A stretch of DNA of 64,000 nt, from assembly GCF_027797465.1 (NCBI RefSeq), contig NZ_CP115608.1:496001-560000 (forward strand), read 5' to 3'. Shown piece after piece: positions 25,214-33,872 of the stretch. Made by a program: the position numbers and the translations under genes. Numbering within the stretch: position 1 is the stretch's first letter; the number at the start of each line of letters is the position of its first letter. Origin of the DNA: Campylobacter sp. CN_NE2. Its GTDB lineage: Bacteria > Campylobacterota > Campylobacteria > Campylobacterales > Campylobacteraceae. The notes beneath the pieces are model-generated. The model was given only the letters and a program-made list of their open reading frames with translations, had not been told where the DNA came from and did not search any database.

Positions 25214-25449
25214 TAAATTTTCTTAACACCTGCGTGTTTGATAAATTCTTCAAATTCGTCTTTTAGGCGATTTTCTCGCCCATTTACGCTCTCATTTGAA
25301 AAATCCGCTTCCAAATCATCTTTGAAAATATCTTTAAATTCGTCGCGATTTGGATTTGGTTTTTTTGGCTTTGGCTTTGGCGCGACCGAAGCTTTTTGCT
25401 CTTTTAACATATCTTTTTTTATGTCTTTTAAGCTATCTAAAAAATCCAT
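25213..25449 (-). CDS. Small highly charged conserved protein
   Basis: A 78-residue hydrophilic protein with a Lys/Pro stretch (PKPKPKKPNPN) and an acidic C-terminal half. No domain is recognised. The position between pycA and bpt, two bases from the former and overlapping the latter, matches a small gene at the same place in C. jejuni, which supports a real gene. It is likely cytoplasmic and possibly partly disordered. Confidence 0.7.
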   Translation of the reverse strand: MDFLDSLKDIKKDMLKEQKASVAPKPKPKKPNPNRDEFKDIFKDDLEADFSNESVNGRENRLKDEFEEFIKHAGVKKI

Positions 25450-25450
25450 T

Positions 25451-26893
25451 TTATTCGCCTTGCATTTCCAAATCTTTTAAAGCAGCCGCAGTAGCCGCGA
25501 TAACTTCGTTGTTGCGTTTTGGCTCCATAGGGTCGTCTGTGTTATCTAAAATACTTTGCATGTGTGTCTCAACAAAGCTTGTATCATAAAATCCGCGTCT
25601 AAATTCCCTGCTTTGGCTAATAGCAAGTAAAAACGGAATAATCGTTCTAACGCCTTCGATTTTAAACTCTTTTAACGCCCTTTCAAGTTTATTTACAACC
25701 AAATCATAATCAGTCGCTTTTATCATAAGTTTTGCTACAAGCGAATCAAAAAACGGCGGAATTTTGTAATCTTTGTAAATATGGCTATCAACACGCACAG
25801 AAGGGCCCAAAGCAGGATAATATCCTGTTATAGTGCCGGGTGCCGGAACAAAACCTTTCCAAACATTTTCAGCGGTAATTCTCGCTTCGATAGCAAAACC
25901 GCGTGGTTTAATGTCGCTTTGTTCAAGTTCTAAGATTTCTCCGCTTGCAATGCGAATTTGGCGAACAACCAAATCCACACCTGTGATTTCTTCTGTGATG
26001 CCGTGCTCGACTTGAATTCTTGTATTCATCTCCATAAAATAAAAGTTATTGTAATCATCAAGCAAAAACTCAACCGTTCCGACATTTGTATAATCCACAG
26101 CTTTTGCCGCAGAAATCGCAACTACACCCATAATTTTTCGTAAATTTTCGCTGATTGACGGGCAAGGAGCTATTTCGATGATTTTTTGGTGTCTTCTTTG
26201 GATAGAACAATCTCTTTCGCAAAGGTGGATAATATTTCCGTAATTATCGCCCATGATTTGAAATTCGATATGGCGCGGATTGACGACTAGTTTTTCCATA
26301 AAAACTTCGTCGTTATTAAAAAAAGTTAGAGCTTCTCTTTTGCAAGATTCATAGGCACTTTCTAAATCTTCTTCCTTCCAAACTTCGCGGATTCCTCTAC
26401 CGCCGCCGCCGCCACTAGCCTTTAAAATAACAGGATAACCGATTTTTTGTGCATAATCTTTAATAGTATCCATTGTTTCGTTGTTTAATTTCTCAGTCCC
26501 CGGAACAACAGGAATTCCGTTTTTACGCATTAGATAACGAGCGATATTTTTATTTCCCATTTTGCGGATGACATCCGGTTTTGGACCGATGAAAATCAAA
26601 TTTGCCTCTTCAACGGCTTTTGCAAATTCGTAGTTTTCGCTCAAAAAACCATATCCCGGGTGGATAGCGTCCGCGCCACACGCTTTTGCTACTTCGATGA
26701 TTTTTTGAGCGTCCAAATAGCCTTTTAACGGCTCATCGCCTACTTCGTAAGCTTCACTAGCAATTTTTGTATGCAAACAATCCGCATCAGGCTTTGTATA
26801 AATTGCCACACTTTTTAAGTGTAAGTCCCTACACGCCCTGATAATCCTAACGGCGATTTCACCGCGATTTGCGATAAGAATTTTGTGTATCAT
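25451..26893 (-). CDS. pycA: Biotin carboxylase subunit, PycA type (pyruvate carboxylase subunit A)
   Basis: A 480-residue ATP-grasp biotin carboxylase. It shows ILIANRGEIAVRIIRACRDL, the glycine-rich ATP loop KASGGGGGRGIR, the active-site region EMNTRIQVEHGITEEITGVD and a C-terminal biotin-carboxylase domain. Length (480) is nearer PycA than the roughly 445-residue AccC of fatty-acid synthesis. The gene neighbourhood (small protein, bpt, ftsW, murG) is that of the C. jejuni pyruvate carboxylase A subunit, which carboxylates biotin on a separate PycB for anaplerotic oxaloacetate. AccC remains the alternative name. Confidence 0.85.
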   Translation of the reverse strand: MIHKILIANRGEIAVRIIRACRDLHLKSVAIYTKPDADCLHTKIASEAYEVGDEPLKGYLDAQKIIEVAKACGADAIHPGYGFLSENYEFAKAVEEANLIFIGPKPDVIRKMGNKNIARYLMRKNGIPVVPGTEKLNNETMDTIKDYAQKIGYPVILKASGGGGGRGIREVWKEEDLESAYESCKREALTFFNNDEVFMEKLVVNPRHIEFQIMGDNYGNIIHLCERDCSIQRRHQKIIEIAPCPSISENLRKIMGVVAISAAKAVDYTNVGTVEFLLDDYNNFYFMEMNTRIQVEHGITEEITGVDLVVRQIRIASGEILELEQSDIKPRGFAIEARITAENVWKGFVPAPGTITGYYPALGPSVRVDSHIYKDYKIPPFFDSLVAKLMIKATDYDLVVNKLERALKEFKIEGVRTIIPFLLAISQSREFRRGFYDTSFVETHMQSILDNTDDPMEPKRNNEVIAATAAALKDLEMQGE

Positions 26894-27035
26894 AAATGAC
26901 CTTTTGAAAAAAATTTTTATATACTATTATATTTTCGGTTATGAAAAGTTTAAATTTGTAAAGAAATTTGAGCTTGAATTTAAATAAAAATTTTTAAATT
27001 TGCTCTATTTTTGCTAAATTTAAGCTGTTATTTTG

Positions 27036-27041
27036 TATAAT
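27036..27041 (+). promoter_or_regulatory. -10 element for tRNA-Arg
   Basis: TATAAT in the extended context TTTTGTATAAT lies 21 bases before the mature tRNA 5' end, the distance expected for a short leader. Confidence 0.6.
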
Positions 27042-27061
27042 TTTTGTTTCTTTTATATCGT

Positions 27062-27138
27062 GCGCTCGTAGCTCAGCTGGATAGAGCATTTGATTGCGGT
27101 TCAAAAGGTCAGGGATTCGAATTCCTTCGGGCGCACCA
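27062..27138 (+). tRNA. tRNA-Arg (anticodon GCG)
   Basis: A complete 77-base cloverleaf with encoded CCA. The acceptor GCGCTCG pairs with CGGGCGC with one G-U. The D stem GCTC/GAGC, anticodon stem TTTGA/TCAAA, 5-base variable loop and T stem AGGGA/TCCTT with TTCGAAT loop are intact. The loop TTGCGGT places GCG at 27096-27098, reading CGC and CGU. Most bacteria use an ACG anticodon deaminated to ICG here. yaaA begins 28 bases downstream. Confidence 0.95.
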
Positions 27139-27166
27139 TTTTCCCCATATTTCAAAGGCAAATCAA

Positions 27167-27904
27167 ATGAAAATCCTATTTTCTCCAAGCGAATTAAAAA
27201 CCGGGGTTGCAAGTGAAAAATTTATAAAAAAAGAAAATTTTATTTTTCCAAATTTATATGAAAAAAGGTTACAAATCGTAACACTTTATAATGATTTCAT
27301 TTTAAATGCCGACGAAAAGGCACTTTGCAAACTCTTTGGCACAAAAAAAGAGAAAGATTTGCTATATTATAGGAAAGATATTTTTAAAAGCGGTTGCACA
27401 AAAGCCATTTTACGATACGCAGGAACGGCATATAAAGCACTACAATACAGAAATTTAGACACAAATTCGCAAAAATTTATAGATGAAAGCGTTTTGATTT
27501 TTTCAAATCTATTTGGCGTAGTATCGGCAAGAGATGAGATACCGGATTATAAACTTAAACAGGGCGAGAGCTTTTTAAATTTGGAAATTCCTGAATTTTA
27601 CCTTGAAAATTTTAGCACTCAAATCGATAAATTTGTAGAAAATGATGATATTTTAGACCTGCGTGCGGGATTTTACGAAAAATTTTACATACCAAAAAAA
27701 GAGTATTTGGCAATGAAATTTATAAAAAACGGAAAAGTTCTAAGCCATTTTGCAAAACAACTGCGTGGCGAAGTGCTAAAAGAGATCGCAATCCATAAAC
27801 TTGACACAAATAAAAAGATTTTAGCGCATAATTTTACAAATTTGCAACTAAAAGATATAAAAAAGATAAAAAATCAAATTCTTATAACATACGATATACT
27901 TTAA
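27167..27904 (+). CDS. yaaA: YaaA-family peroxide stress protein
   Basis: A 245-residue protein beginning MKILFSPSELKTGV, the family's N-terminal motif (normally ILLSPAK). It also contains DILDLRAGFYEKFY and a C-terminal KDIKKIKNQILITYDIL. In E. coli YaaA lowers free intracellular iron under peroxide stress and binds DNA. The ATG at 27167 is chosen because the longer in-frame extension reads straight through the tRNA-Arg gene. No strong ribosome site is visible (CAAAGGCAAATCAA is the best candidate). Confidence 0.82.
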   Translation: MKILFSPSELKTGVASEKFIKKENFIFPNLYEKRLQIVTLYNDFILNADEKALCKLFGTKKEKDLLYYRKDIFKSGCTKAILRYAGTAYKALQYRNLDTNSQKFIDESVLIFSNLFGVVSARDEIPDYKLKQGESFLNLEIPEFYLENFSTQIDKFVENDDILDLRAGFYEKFYIPKKEYLAMKFIKNGKVLSHFAKQLRGEVLKEIAIHKLDTNKKILAHNFTNLQLKDIKKIKNQILITYDIL

Positions 27905-27993
27905 ATTTATAAAATTTTAAGTTTTGAAAATGGCTTAAAATGGCAAATTTATAGCAAAATTTGAATATTTTTGCCTATTTTGGCTATTTTTTG

Positions 27994-28033
27994 TTAAAAA
28001 AGTATTGTTTTTTTTAAAAAAGTGTTGTAAAAT
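27994..28033 (+). promoter_or_regulatory. hup promoter with two near-identical direct repeats
   Basis: TTAAAAAAGTATTGT (27994-28008) and TTAAAAAAGTGTTGT (28014-28028) differ at one position and start 20 bases apart. The second runs into a TAAAAT -10 (28028-28033). The A-tract phasing may bend DNA or bind a regulator such as HU itself. Confidence 0.5.
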
Positions 28034-28070
28034 GGACGAAGTTAAACACTTTATTTTTAAAGGATTTTTT

Positions 28071-28361
28071 ATGAAAAAAGCTGATTTTATTCAACTAGTT
28101 GCTGAAAAAGCGGGTCTTTCTAAAAAAGATTCTCTTAAAGCTGTGGATTCTGCATTAGCAGTAGTATCTGAATTGCTTGTAAAAGGTGATTCAATTAGCT
28201 TTATTGGTTTTGGTTCTTTCAATGTTGCTGAAAGAGCTGCAAGAGAAGGTAAAGTTCCTGGAACTAACAAAACTTACAAATCACCAGCTACAAAAGTTGT
28301 TAAATTTAAAGTTGGAAAACAACTAAAAGAAGCTGTTGCAAAAGCTAAAAAGAAAAAATAA
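28071..28361 (+). CDS. hup: HU-family histone-like DNA-binding protein
   Basis: A 96-residue nucleoid protein. KKADFIQLVAEKAGLSKKDS forms the first helical pair, ISFIGFGSFNVAERAAREG the beta saddle, and KVVKFKVGKQLKEAV the C-terminal part. The DNA-intercalating arm reads GKVPGTNKTYKSPA; the usual NPxTG is altered, though a proline remains. The ATG at 28071 after AAAGGA is preferred over an upstream in-frame start inside the promoter. A canonical terminator follows, so the gene is monocistronic and probably highly expressed. Confidence 0.93.
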   Translation: MKKADFIQLVAEKAGLSKKDSLKAVDSALAVVSELLVKGDSISFIGFGSFNVAERAAREGKVPGTNKTYKSPATKVVKFKVGKQLKEAVAKAKKKK

Positions 28362-28388
28362 TTTCTAGCATTTTGAAAAATGTTTCAT

Positions 28389-28425
28389 AGTCCCACTTCG
28401 TGTGGGACTTTTTTATTTTATTTTA
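28389..28425 (+). terminator. Strong rho-independent terminator of hup
   Basis: An 8-bp stem AGTCCCAC/GTGGGACT (28389-28396, 28402-28409) with a TTCGT loop is followed by a run of T residues interrupted only by single A bases. Confidence 0.93.
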
Positions 28426-28437
28426 AATTTTTTTCTA

Positions 28438-28443
28438 TATAAT
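28438..28443 (+). promoter_or_regulatory. -10 element for tRNA-Leu
   Basis: TATAAT lies just past the hup terminator, 40 bases before the mature tRNA-Leu 5' end. No clear -35 is visible. Confidence 0.5.
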
Positions 28444-28482
28444 TTGGTTCTTGTTTTTTGAATTTTTAAATTTATCAAAACT

Positions 28483-28569
28483 GCCCGGGTGGTGAAATTG
28501 GTAGACGCACCAGACTCAAAATCTGGCGGGGGCAACTCCGTGCCGGTTCGATTCCGGCTCCGGGCACCA
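28483..28569 (+). tRNA. tRNA-Leu (anticodon CAA)
   Basis: An 87-base class II tRNA with encoded CCA. The acceptor GCCCGGG pairs with TCCGGGC with one G-U. The D arm GTGGTGAAATTGGTAGACGC is typical of leucine. The anticodon stem CCAGA/TCTGG encloses CTCAAAA, giving CAA at 28517-28519. A long variable arm (CGGGGGCAACTCCG) is present, and the T loop is TTCGATT. Confidence 0.96.
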
Positions 28570-28683
28570 TTTTATTATTTTTTTTATCAAGCACTAAAAA
28601 TTTTTTGCATTCATTGCCACATATATGATTTCCTTTGTGGCGTTAAAAAAGATAGTTTTTATATTTTAAATTGCCAATAAATT

Positions 28684-28995
28684 TTATCCAAGTGCTGAAA
28701 AAAGAGCACAAATTGCTTCTACAATAAGCCAAAATCCCAATAATAAAGCCTTTACAAAATACAATGCAAACTCTTTTATAACTAATTTTGAGCTAAAATT
28801 TTGCTCTTTATATGTGCCTTTGTAAAATTGCCACAAAGCTAGGCAGAATTTAAATACAAAGCCAAAATTCAAAAATCCTAAAATAATAACACAAAAAGTT
28901 ATACCAAAATAACGGCTAAAAATCAAAATAAAGCAAATATCAAAAACAAGAAGAGTTAGAAACATCAGACCTTGAAATTTCAAAAAATTTCGCAT
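28684..28995 (-). CDS. Unrecognised small membrane protein
   Basis: A 103-residue protein with three hydrophobic segments: about residues 8-24, 29-48 and 77-98. The ATG at 28993-28995 follows AAGGTG by five bases and is preferred to a start 15 codons upstream. No family is recognised. It lies 83 bases downstream of the efflux operon on the same strand and could be a distal member. Codon use and hydrophobic layout support a real protein. Confidence 0.6.
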   Translation of the reverse strand: MRNFLKFQGLMFLTLLVFDICFILIFSRYFGITFCVIILGFLNFGFVFKFCLALWQFYKGTYKEQNFSSKLVIKEFALYFVKALLLGFWLIVEAICALFSALG

Positions 28996-29078
28996 TATAC
29001 ACCTTAAATTAAAATTGCTAAAATATGACTTGGCAAACAATATATGTTTGCCAAATATTATGTTCTTACATACATATT

Positions 29079-30542
29079 CTATTTTGCGCTAAATTTTCCA
29101 GCCATTGCTTTATAGATTGCGATTTCGGTGTTTAGGACATTATAACGCTGTGAAAGCATATCTATCATCGAATTTACACGACTTGTTTGGGCATTTATAA
29201 AATCTCTAAATTCGATAGCCCCTGCGTCATATTTGGTGCGATAAATTTCAGCAATTTGTGCTTGTGATTTATAGGTTTTTTCGGCATTTTCAAGCGTTTT
29301 TAGCTCCAAGCCATAAAGTTCGTATAAATTTCGCACTTCGTTTGCTGCATTTGAAAGCGTTTTTTCATACGCAGTGCGAGATTTTTCAAATGCAAGTTCT
29401 GAAATTTTTAACCTTTGTTTTAGCCTTGGATAGTCCAAAAACGGCAAACTCACACTAAGCGTGCCGTTAAAAAGCTTTAAGTCAAAAGCGTCATTTACTT
29501 CTGCGCCGCTTCCACTAAGTCCAGCCCCAAGCGTGATTGACGGGAAAAAATTTAGCTTTGAAACTTTATAATTATAAAAGCCTGAGTTTAAATTTGCTAA
29601 GGCAGTTCGCACATCGGGGCGATTTGAAAGTGCTAAAAACGGCACTTCTAAATCCACGCCTAAAAATTTAACGCTGTTAATCGAATTTAGATTTTTTTCA
29701 AATTCTAAAATTTGCAAATATCTATCTCCTGCCACGCTATAAGGCGATTTTGTCGAATTTAGGGCAGTTTGCGAATTCGGCACCAAAACCTTGCTGTCGC
29801 TTCTGTCTAAATTTGCTTCCGCACTATCAGGAATTACCAAATTTCTGAGCAAAAGCCTATTATTTTCGATCTGTCTTTTTAAATTTAGCACCCTATTTTC
29901 TAGGCTTAAAATATTCATTTGCATTTGCTCGACATCGATAAATTCGCCCCTGCCGTAGTCATATTTGGCTTTGACTATATCTTTTAGCTCGGCATAATTT
30001 TTCAAATTTTGCTGCGTAAATTTAAGTGCGTCATTTAAATAAAGCATTTGAAAATAACCACCAACAACCGAATTTATAATGCTTAGCCTTAAATCATCAT
30101 AAGTGTATTCGCTAGAAATCGCACTCCACTGACTAGAATTTACACTAGCACGAATTTTGCCGTAAATATCAAGCTCATAACTAGCACTTAGCCCACCGCG
30201 ATACGACTTGCTAAAATCATCGCTATGGGCGACATTTCTACTAGCACTAGCTCCCAAACTTCCGTTTATTGTCGGAAATAAATCAGCTTCACTTAAACCT
30301 AAATTTGCATACGCCGTGGCGATATTTAGGGCTGCTGTTTTTAAATCGTAATTATTTTGCAAAGCCAAATCTACAAGTTCGTTTAAATATGGCTGATTGT
30401 ATTTTTTATACCACTGCGTATCGATGATATAGCTTTCATTTTCATCATAATAATTGTCAATCGGCTCGTATTTTAAGTCGCCCTTAACGCTACAACCTAC
30501 AAAAAAAATCGCCAAAATTCCAAAAAATATAAATTTTTTCAT
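29079..30542 (-). CDS. TolC-like outer-membrane efflux lipoprotein (NodT family)
   Basis: A 487-residue outer-membrane factor with a lipoprotein signal, lipobox FFVGC, giving Cys17 as the lipidated residue. Two OEP repeats cover the rest. Characteristic parts are LVDLALQNNYDLKTAALNIATAYANLGL, FPTINGSLGASASRNV, ASYELDIYGKIRASV and NRPDVRTAL (each a short part of a repeat). It forms the exit duct for the MacAB pump encoded immediately upstream, with three bases between genes. The same trio occurs in C. jejuni. Confidence 0.92.
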   Translation of the reverse strand: MKKFIFFGILAIFFVGCSVKGDLKYEPIDNYYDENESYIIDTQWYKKYNQPYLNELVDLALQNNYDLKTAALNIATAYANLGLSEADLFPTINGSLGASASRNVAHSDDFSKSYRGGLSASYELDIYGKIRASVNSSQWSAISSEYTYDDLRLSIINSVVGGYFQMLYLNDALKFTQQNLKNYAELKDIVKAKYDYGRGEFIDVEQMQMNILSLENRVLNLKRQIENNRLLLRNLVIPDSAEANLDRSDSKVLVPNSQTALNSTKSPYSVAGDRYLQILEFEKNLNSINSVKFLGVDLEVPFLALSNRPDVRTALANLNSGFYNYKVSKLNFFPSITLGAGLSGSGAEVNDAFDLKLFNGTLSVSLPFLDYPRLKQRLKISELAFEKSRTAYEKTLSNAANEVRNLYELYGLELKTLENAEKTYKSQAQIAEIYRTKYDAGAIEFRDFINAQTSRVNSMIDMLSQRYNVLNTEIAIYKAMAGKFSAK

Positions 30543-30545
30543 TTT

Positions 30546-32474
30546 TTACTCCTGTGCTAGTGCATCAATCGGATTTAATTTACTTGCATTTCTAGCCGGT
30601 AAATAGCCAAAAATAATGCCGATAGCCGATGAAACGACAAAGGCAATCACAAAAGGTGCAGTTGTAAATTTCATCGTAAAATCTGAGCTAATGCTGTTAA
30701 ATCCATATCCTAGCGTAAGTGCAAGCAAAATGCCGATAAATCCGCCAAGAGAGCAAAGCAAAATGGCTTCAATTAAAAATTGTTGCAAGATATTTGATTC
30801 TTTTGCGCCTATTGCCATAGCTATGCCGATTTCGCGTGTGCGTTCGGTAACGCTAACAAGCATGATATTCATAACGCCTATTCCGCCGACAATAAGAGAA
30901 ATCACAGCAATCGATGAGATAAGAATTTTCATAGTTCCTGTTGTGCTTTCGACCGTTTGTCTTATAGTGTCTGAATTTCGTGTATGAAAATCTCTCGTGC
31001 CGTGTCTTTGCATTAAAAGCTGAGTAATGCTTTCTTCTGCCATTTGCGGATCAACATCGTCTTTTACTTTTACGGTGATTGAATTTATCCTACGATTGCC
31101 TGAAATTTTATTTATCAAAGTCGAATACGGCACATAAATTCGCAAACTCTCGCTTACACCAAAAGCATTTTTTTCATCAGCCGCAACGCCGATAATGCGA
31201 AGCGGTTTTCCTGCAAATGTGATAGTTTTGCTAAGCGGATTTTCATTTTTAAAAAACTGCTTTTTCGTATTTTGATCTATCACGACCACAGAAGCAGAGC
31301 TTTCTATATCTTCTGCGCTAAAATTTCGTCCGCTTTCTATTTCTATTCCGCTAACAGAAAGCGAGTGTTCGCCACCGCCCCTAACTTCGGTTCGAGAGTT
31401 AAAATTTGCATAAGTTAGCGTTCCGCTTGAATTTACATTTGGCGTCGAATAATCAATATACGGCTGTCTTGCCAAAGCATTTGAATCAGAAATGGTTAGA
31501 GTGCTAACAAACCCTGCTCGCATATCTCCAAAACTTCTTCCTGCTTGAACGGTGATCGTATTTGTTCCGATAGACTTAATCGAAGCTAAAATTTTCTCTT
31601 GTGAGCCATTACCTAAGGCAACAACGCAGATAACAGAAGCTATACCGATAATAATACCAAGCATAGTTAGCATTGAGCGAAGTTTATGCGAAAATATCGC
31701 ACTCACAGACATTTTAAAGCTCTCTAAAAATTGATCCTTGTAGGCAAATAAAGCATTTTTTTCACCTACTTTTTCTTTTTTAAGTTCGTAAATGTTTTCT
31801 GATTTTTTTCTGTCGCTTAGAATTTCGCCGTCTTTGATTTCGATTATGCGATCTGCGTGTTCAGCGATATTTTTATCATGTGTTACAATTATGATTGTAT
31901 GACCTTGTTTATGCAAATCACACAAAATTTGCATAACAGTTTCGCCGCTTTTGCTATCAAGTGCCCCGGTTGGCTCATCTGCTAGTATGATTTCTCCGCC
32001 GTTCATAAGGGCGCGCGCGATACTAACTCTTTGTTGCTGACCGCCGCTTAGTTTATTTGGATAGCTCTGCGTTTTATCGCCAAGTTCAAGTCCGCTTAAA
32101 AGCTCTACTGCTCTTTTATCTCTAATTTCTGCACTCATACCTGCATAAATGGCAGGAAGTGCGACATTTGCAGCCGCACTCATAGTTGCGATTAGATTAT
32201 AGCGTTGAAAAACAAAACCGAATTTTTTGCTCCGTAAATTTGCTAGATCATCACTACTAAATTTAGCCACATCTTTTCCGTCAATAAAATAACTGCCGCT
32301 ACTTGGCGTATCAAGACAACCGATTATATTCATAAGTGTCGATTTGCCAGAGCCTGACTGCCCGATGATAGAAATAAATTCGCCTTTTTTTATATGCAAA
32401 TTTATATCTTTTAGGACATGGACTTTATTCTCACCGAGTGTGAAAATTTTATTTATATTTTCTAGCTTTATCAT
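30546..32474 (-). CDS. macB: MacB-type ABC transporter (ATPase fused to permease)
   Basis: A 642-residue protein with an N-terminal ATPase (about 1-225): Walker A GQSGSGKST, signature LSGGQQQRVSIARAL, Walker B ILADEPTGALDS. A helix near 270 follows, then a periplasmic MacB-PCD domain (about 295-520) and three C-terminal helices including GGIGVMNIMLVSVTERTREIG. This is the mechanotransmission transporter class that drives macrolides, toxins or siderophores through a TolC duct. It is packed between macA and the outer-membrane component with two- and three-base gaps. The natural substrate is unknown. Confidence 0.93.
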   Translation of the reverse strand: MIKLENINKIFTLGENKVHVLKDINLHIKKGEFISIIGQSGSGKSTLMNIIGCLDTPSSGSYFIDGKDVAKFSSDDLANLRSKKFGFVFQRYNLIATMSAAANVALPAIYAGMSAEIRDKRAVELLSGLELGDKTQSYPNKLSGGQQQRVSIARALMNGGEIILADEPTGALDSKSGETVMQILCDLHKQGHTIIIVTHDKNIAEHADRIIEIKDGEILSDRKKSENIYELKKEKVGEKNALFAYKDQFLESFKMSVSAIFSHKLRSMLTMLGIIIGIASVICVVALGNGSQEKILASIKSIGTNTITVQAGRSFGDMRAGFVSTLTISDSNALARQPYIDYSTPNVNSSGTLTYANFNSRTEVRGGGEHSLSVSGIEIESGRNFSAEDIESSASVVVIDQNTKKQFFKNENPLSKTITFAGKPLRIIGVAADEKNAFGVSESLRIYVPYSTLINKISGNRRINSITVKVKDDVDPQMAEESITQLLMQRHGTRDFHTRNSDTIRQTVESTTGTMKILISSIAVISLIVGGIGVMNIMLVSVTERTREIGIAMAIGAKESNILQQFLIEAILLCSLGGFIGILLALTLGYGFNSISSDFTMKFTTAPFVIAFVVSSAIGIIFGYLPARNASKLNPIDALAQE

Positions 32475-32476
32475 TT

Positions 32477-33670
32477 TTAAAATCTCATCGGCGGTGTTCC
32501 ACTCCTGGCACCCCGTCCGTCACTTGCGAATTTAGCTCCGCCTATATCACCGCTTAAAACGATAATATCATCATCGTTTAAACCTTCCAAAATTTCGGTA
32601 TTCGAATCATCACTAGCACCGGTTTTAACATAAATTTTTTCGGTTTTTGCACCTTTTAATACATAAACAAAATCGCCCTGTTTGTCTCTTTTTAATGCAG
32701 AGGTCGGCAGATATGAAGTATTTTCTTTTTCTATTGTGATGATTGAATTTTCTGTTGTCATACCGATTTTTAGGAAATCGTCGTCATTTTCAACCAAAAC
32801 TTTTACATAAAAATATTTAGCGCTGTTGCTTGAACTTGCCGAATTTGAATTTCCATAACTTCCGTCACTTAGCGTAGTAAGACCCGGATCAATAGTAGAA
32901 ATTACCGAGTGTTTTACATTTTTTAAATCCGAAAGGATTGTATATTCGACCTTCATGCCTTTTTTTATTTTTGAAATATCGCCTTCTGCGACTTCCATTT
33001 TAATCTCCATTTTTGTTAAATCAGCAATCTTTACGATTGTCGGAGTGCTTTGGTTTGCATTTATCGTTTTTCCCTCTTCAACAGGAACCGAAACTATCGT
33101 GCCGTCGATTGGAGCGGTTATTTTAGTATAGCCAAGATCGGTTTCTGCGGTATTTAAGGCAAGCTTAGTTTGCTCGATTTGCGCCTGAATTTGCTTTAAA
33201 TTTGCTTCTTGCAAAGCGGCTGTATTTTTAGCATTTTCCACAGCTTCAAGCGAAGTTGCTTTTTTATTATACAAATTTAACTCACGATTGTATTTAACTT
33301 TGGCATTTTTGGCAGAAATCTCAGTTGCAGCCAAATTTGCTTCATGTATCAAAAGTTGCGCTCTTTGTCTTGAAATCTCATTTTCTTGTTTAACAGAATC
33401 AATTTCGGCTATCATATCGCCTTTTTTGACGACATCGCCTACTCCGACATAAAGTTTTTTAATCTGACCGCTGACTTGTGCACCGACATCGACCAAATCC
33501 CTAGCATAAACTTCGCCGTTAGCACTGACTATGCTTCGTATGTCGCCTTTTTGAAGCTGTGTTGTAATAACCTTTGGAGTCTCAACTTTAACAAAAAATT
33601 TAGAATAAACAAAGTATCCAAATAACGCTAAAATAGCTAAAACAATGATAAATTTAATCTTTTTATTCAT
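32477..33670 (-). CDS. macA: MacA-type periplasmic adaptor (membrane fusion protein)
   Basis: A 397-residue adaptor with one N-terminal membrane anchor (KFIIVLAILALFGYFVYS). Split biotinyl-lipoyl halves (GEVYARDLVDVGAQVSGQIK and ITAPIDGTIVSVPVEEG) flank a coiled-coil hairpin rich in Gln, Ala and Glu (about 95-165). Beta-barrel and membrane-proximal domains follow. It joins MacB to the outer-membrane duct. First gene of the operon; a 202-base divergent spacer separates it from glmU. Confidence 0.92.
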   Translation of the reverse strand: MNKKIKFIIVLAILALFGYFVYSKFFVKVETPKVITTQLQKGDIRSIVSANGEVYARDLVDVGAQVSGQIKKLYVGVGDVVKKGDMIAEIDSVKQENEISRQRAQLLIHEANLAATEISAKNAKVKYNRELNLYNKKATSLEAVENAKNTAALQEANLKQIQAQIEQTKLALNTAETDLGYTKITAPIDGTIVSVPVEEGKTINANQSTPTIVKIADLTKMEIKMEVAEGDISKIKKGMKVEYTILSDLKNVKHSVISTIDPGLTTLSDGSYGNSNSASSSNSAKYFYVKVLVENDDDFLKIGMTTENSIITIEKENTSYLPTSALKRDKQGDFVYVLKGAKTEKIYVKTGASDDSNTEILEGLNDDDIIVLSGDIGGAKFASDGRGARSGTPPMRF

Positions 33671-33872
33671 CTTTTACTCTTTAATAAAAAATTTACGATA
33701 ATTTTAAAATAAAAAACTGAAATTTATGTTAAGTTTAGCTGTTTTAAATTCAAATTTAATAAATTTTGAAAATTTATAAGAAATTTGCCGATTTTTAGCA
33801 CTTTTCTTGATAATTTTATATAAATTTATACCTTTTTTTGGTAAAATAGTGAGATTTATTTTAGGAATTTAT

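Noticed and set aside
25451-26893. Naming the biotin carboxylase accC
   Set aside because: Length and neighbours fit the PycA subunit of pyruvate carboxylase better, though the domain alone would not decide.
27044-27166. In-frame N-terminal extension of yaaA beginning ALVAQLDRAF
   Set aside because: It is translation across the tRNA-Arg gene, a common artefact; yaaA starts at 27167.
28489-28680. Open frame over tRNA-Leu
   Set aside because: It lies mostly on the tRNA, with no ribosome site or family match.
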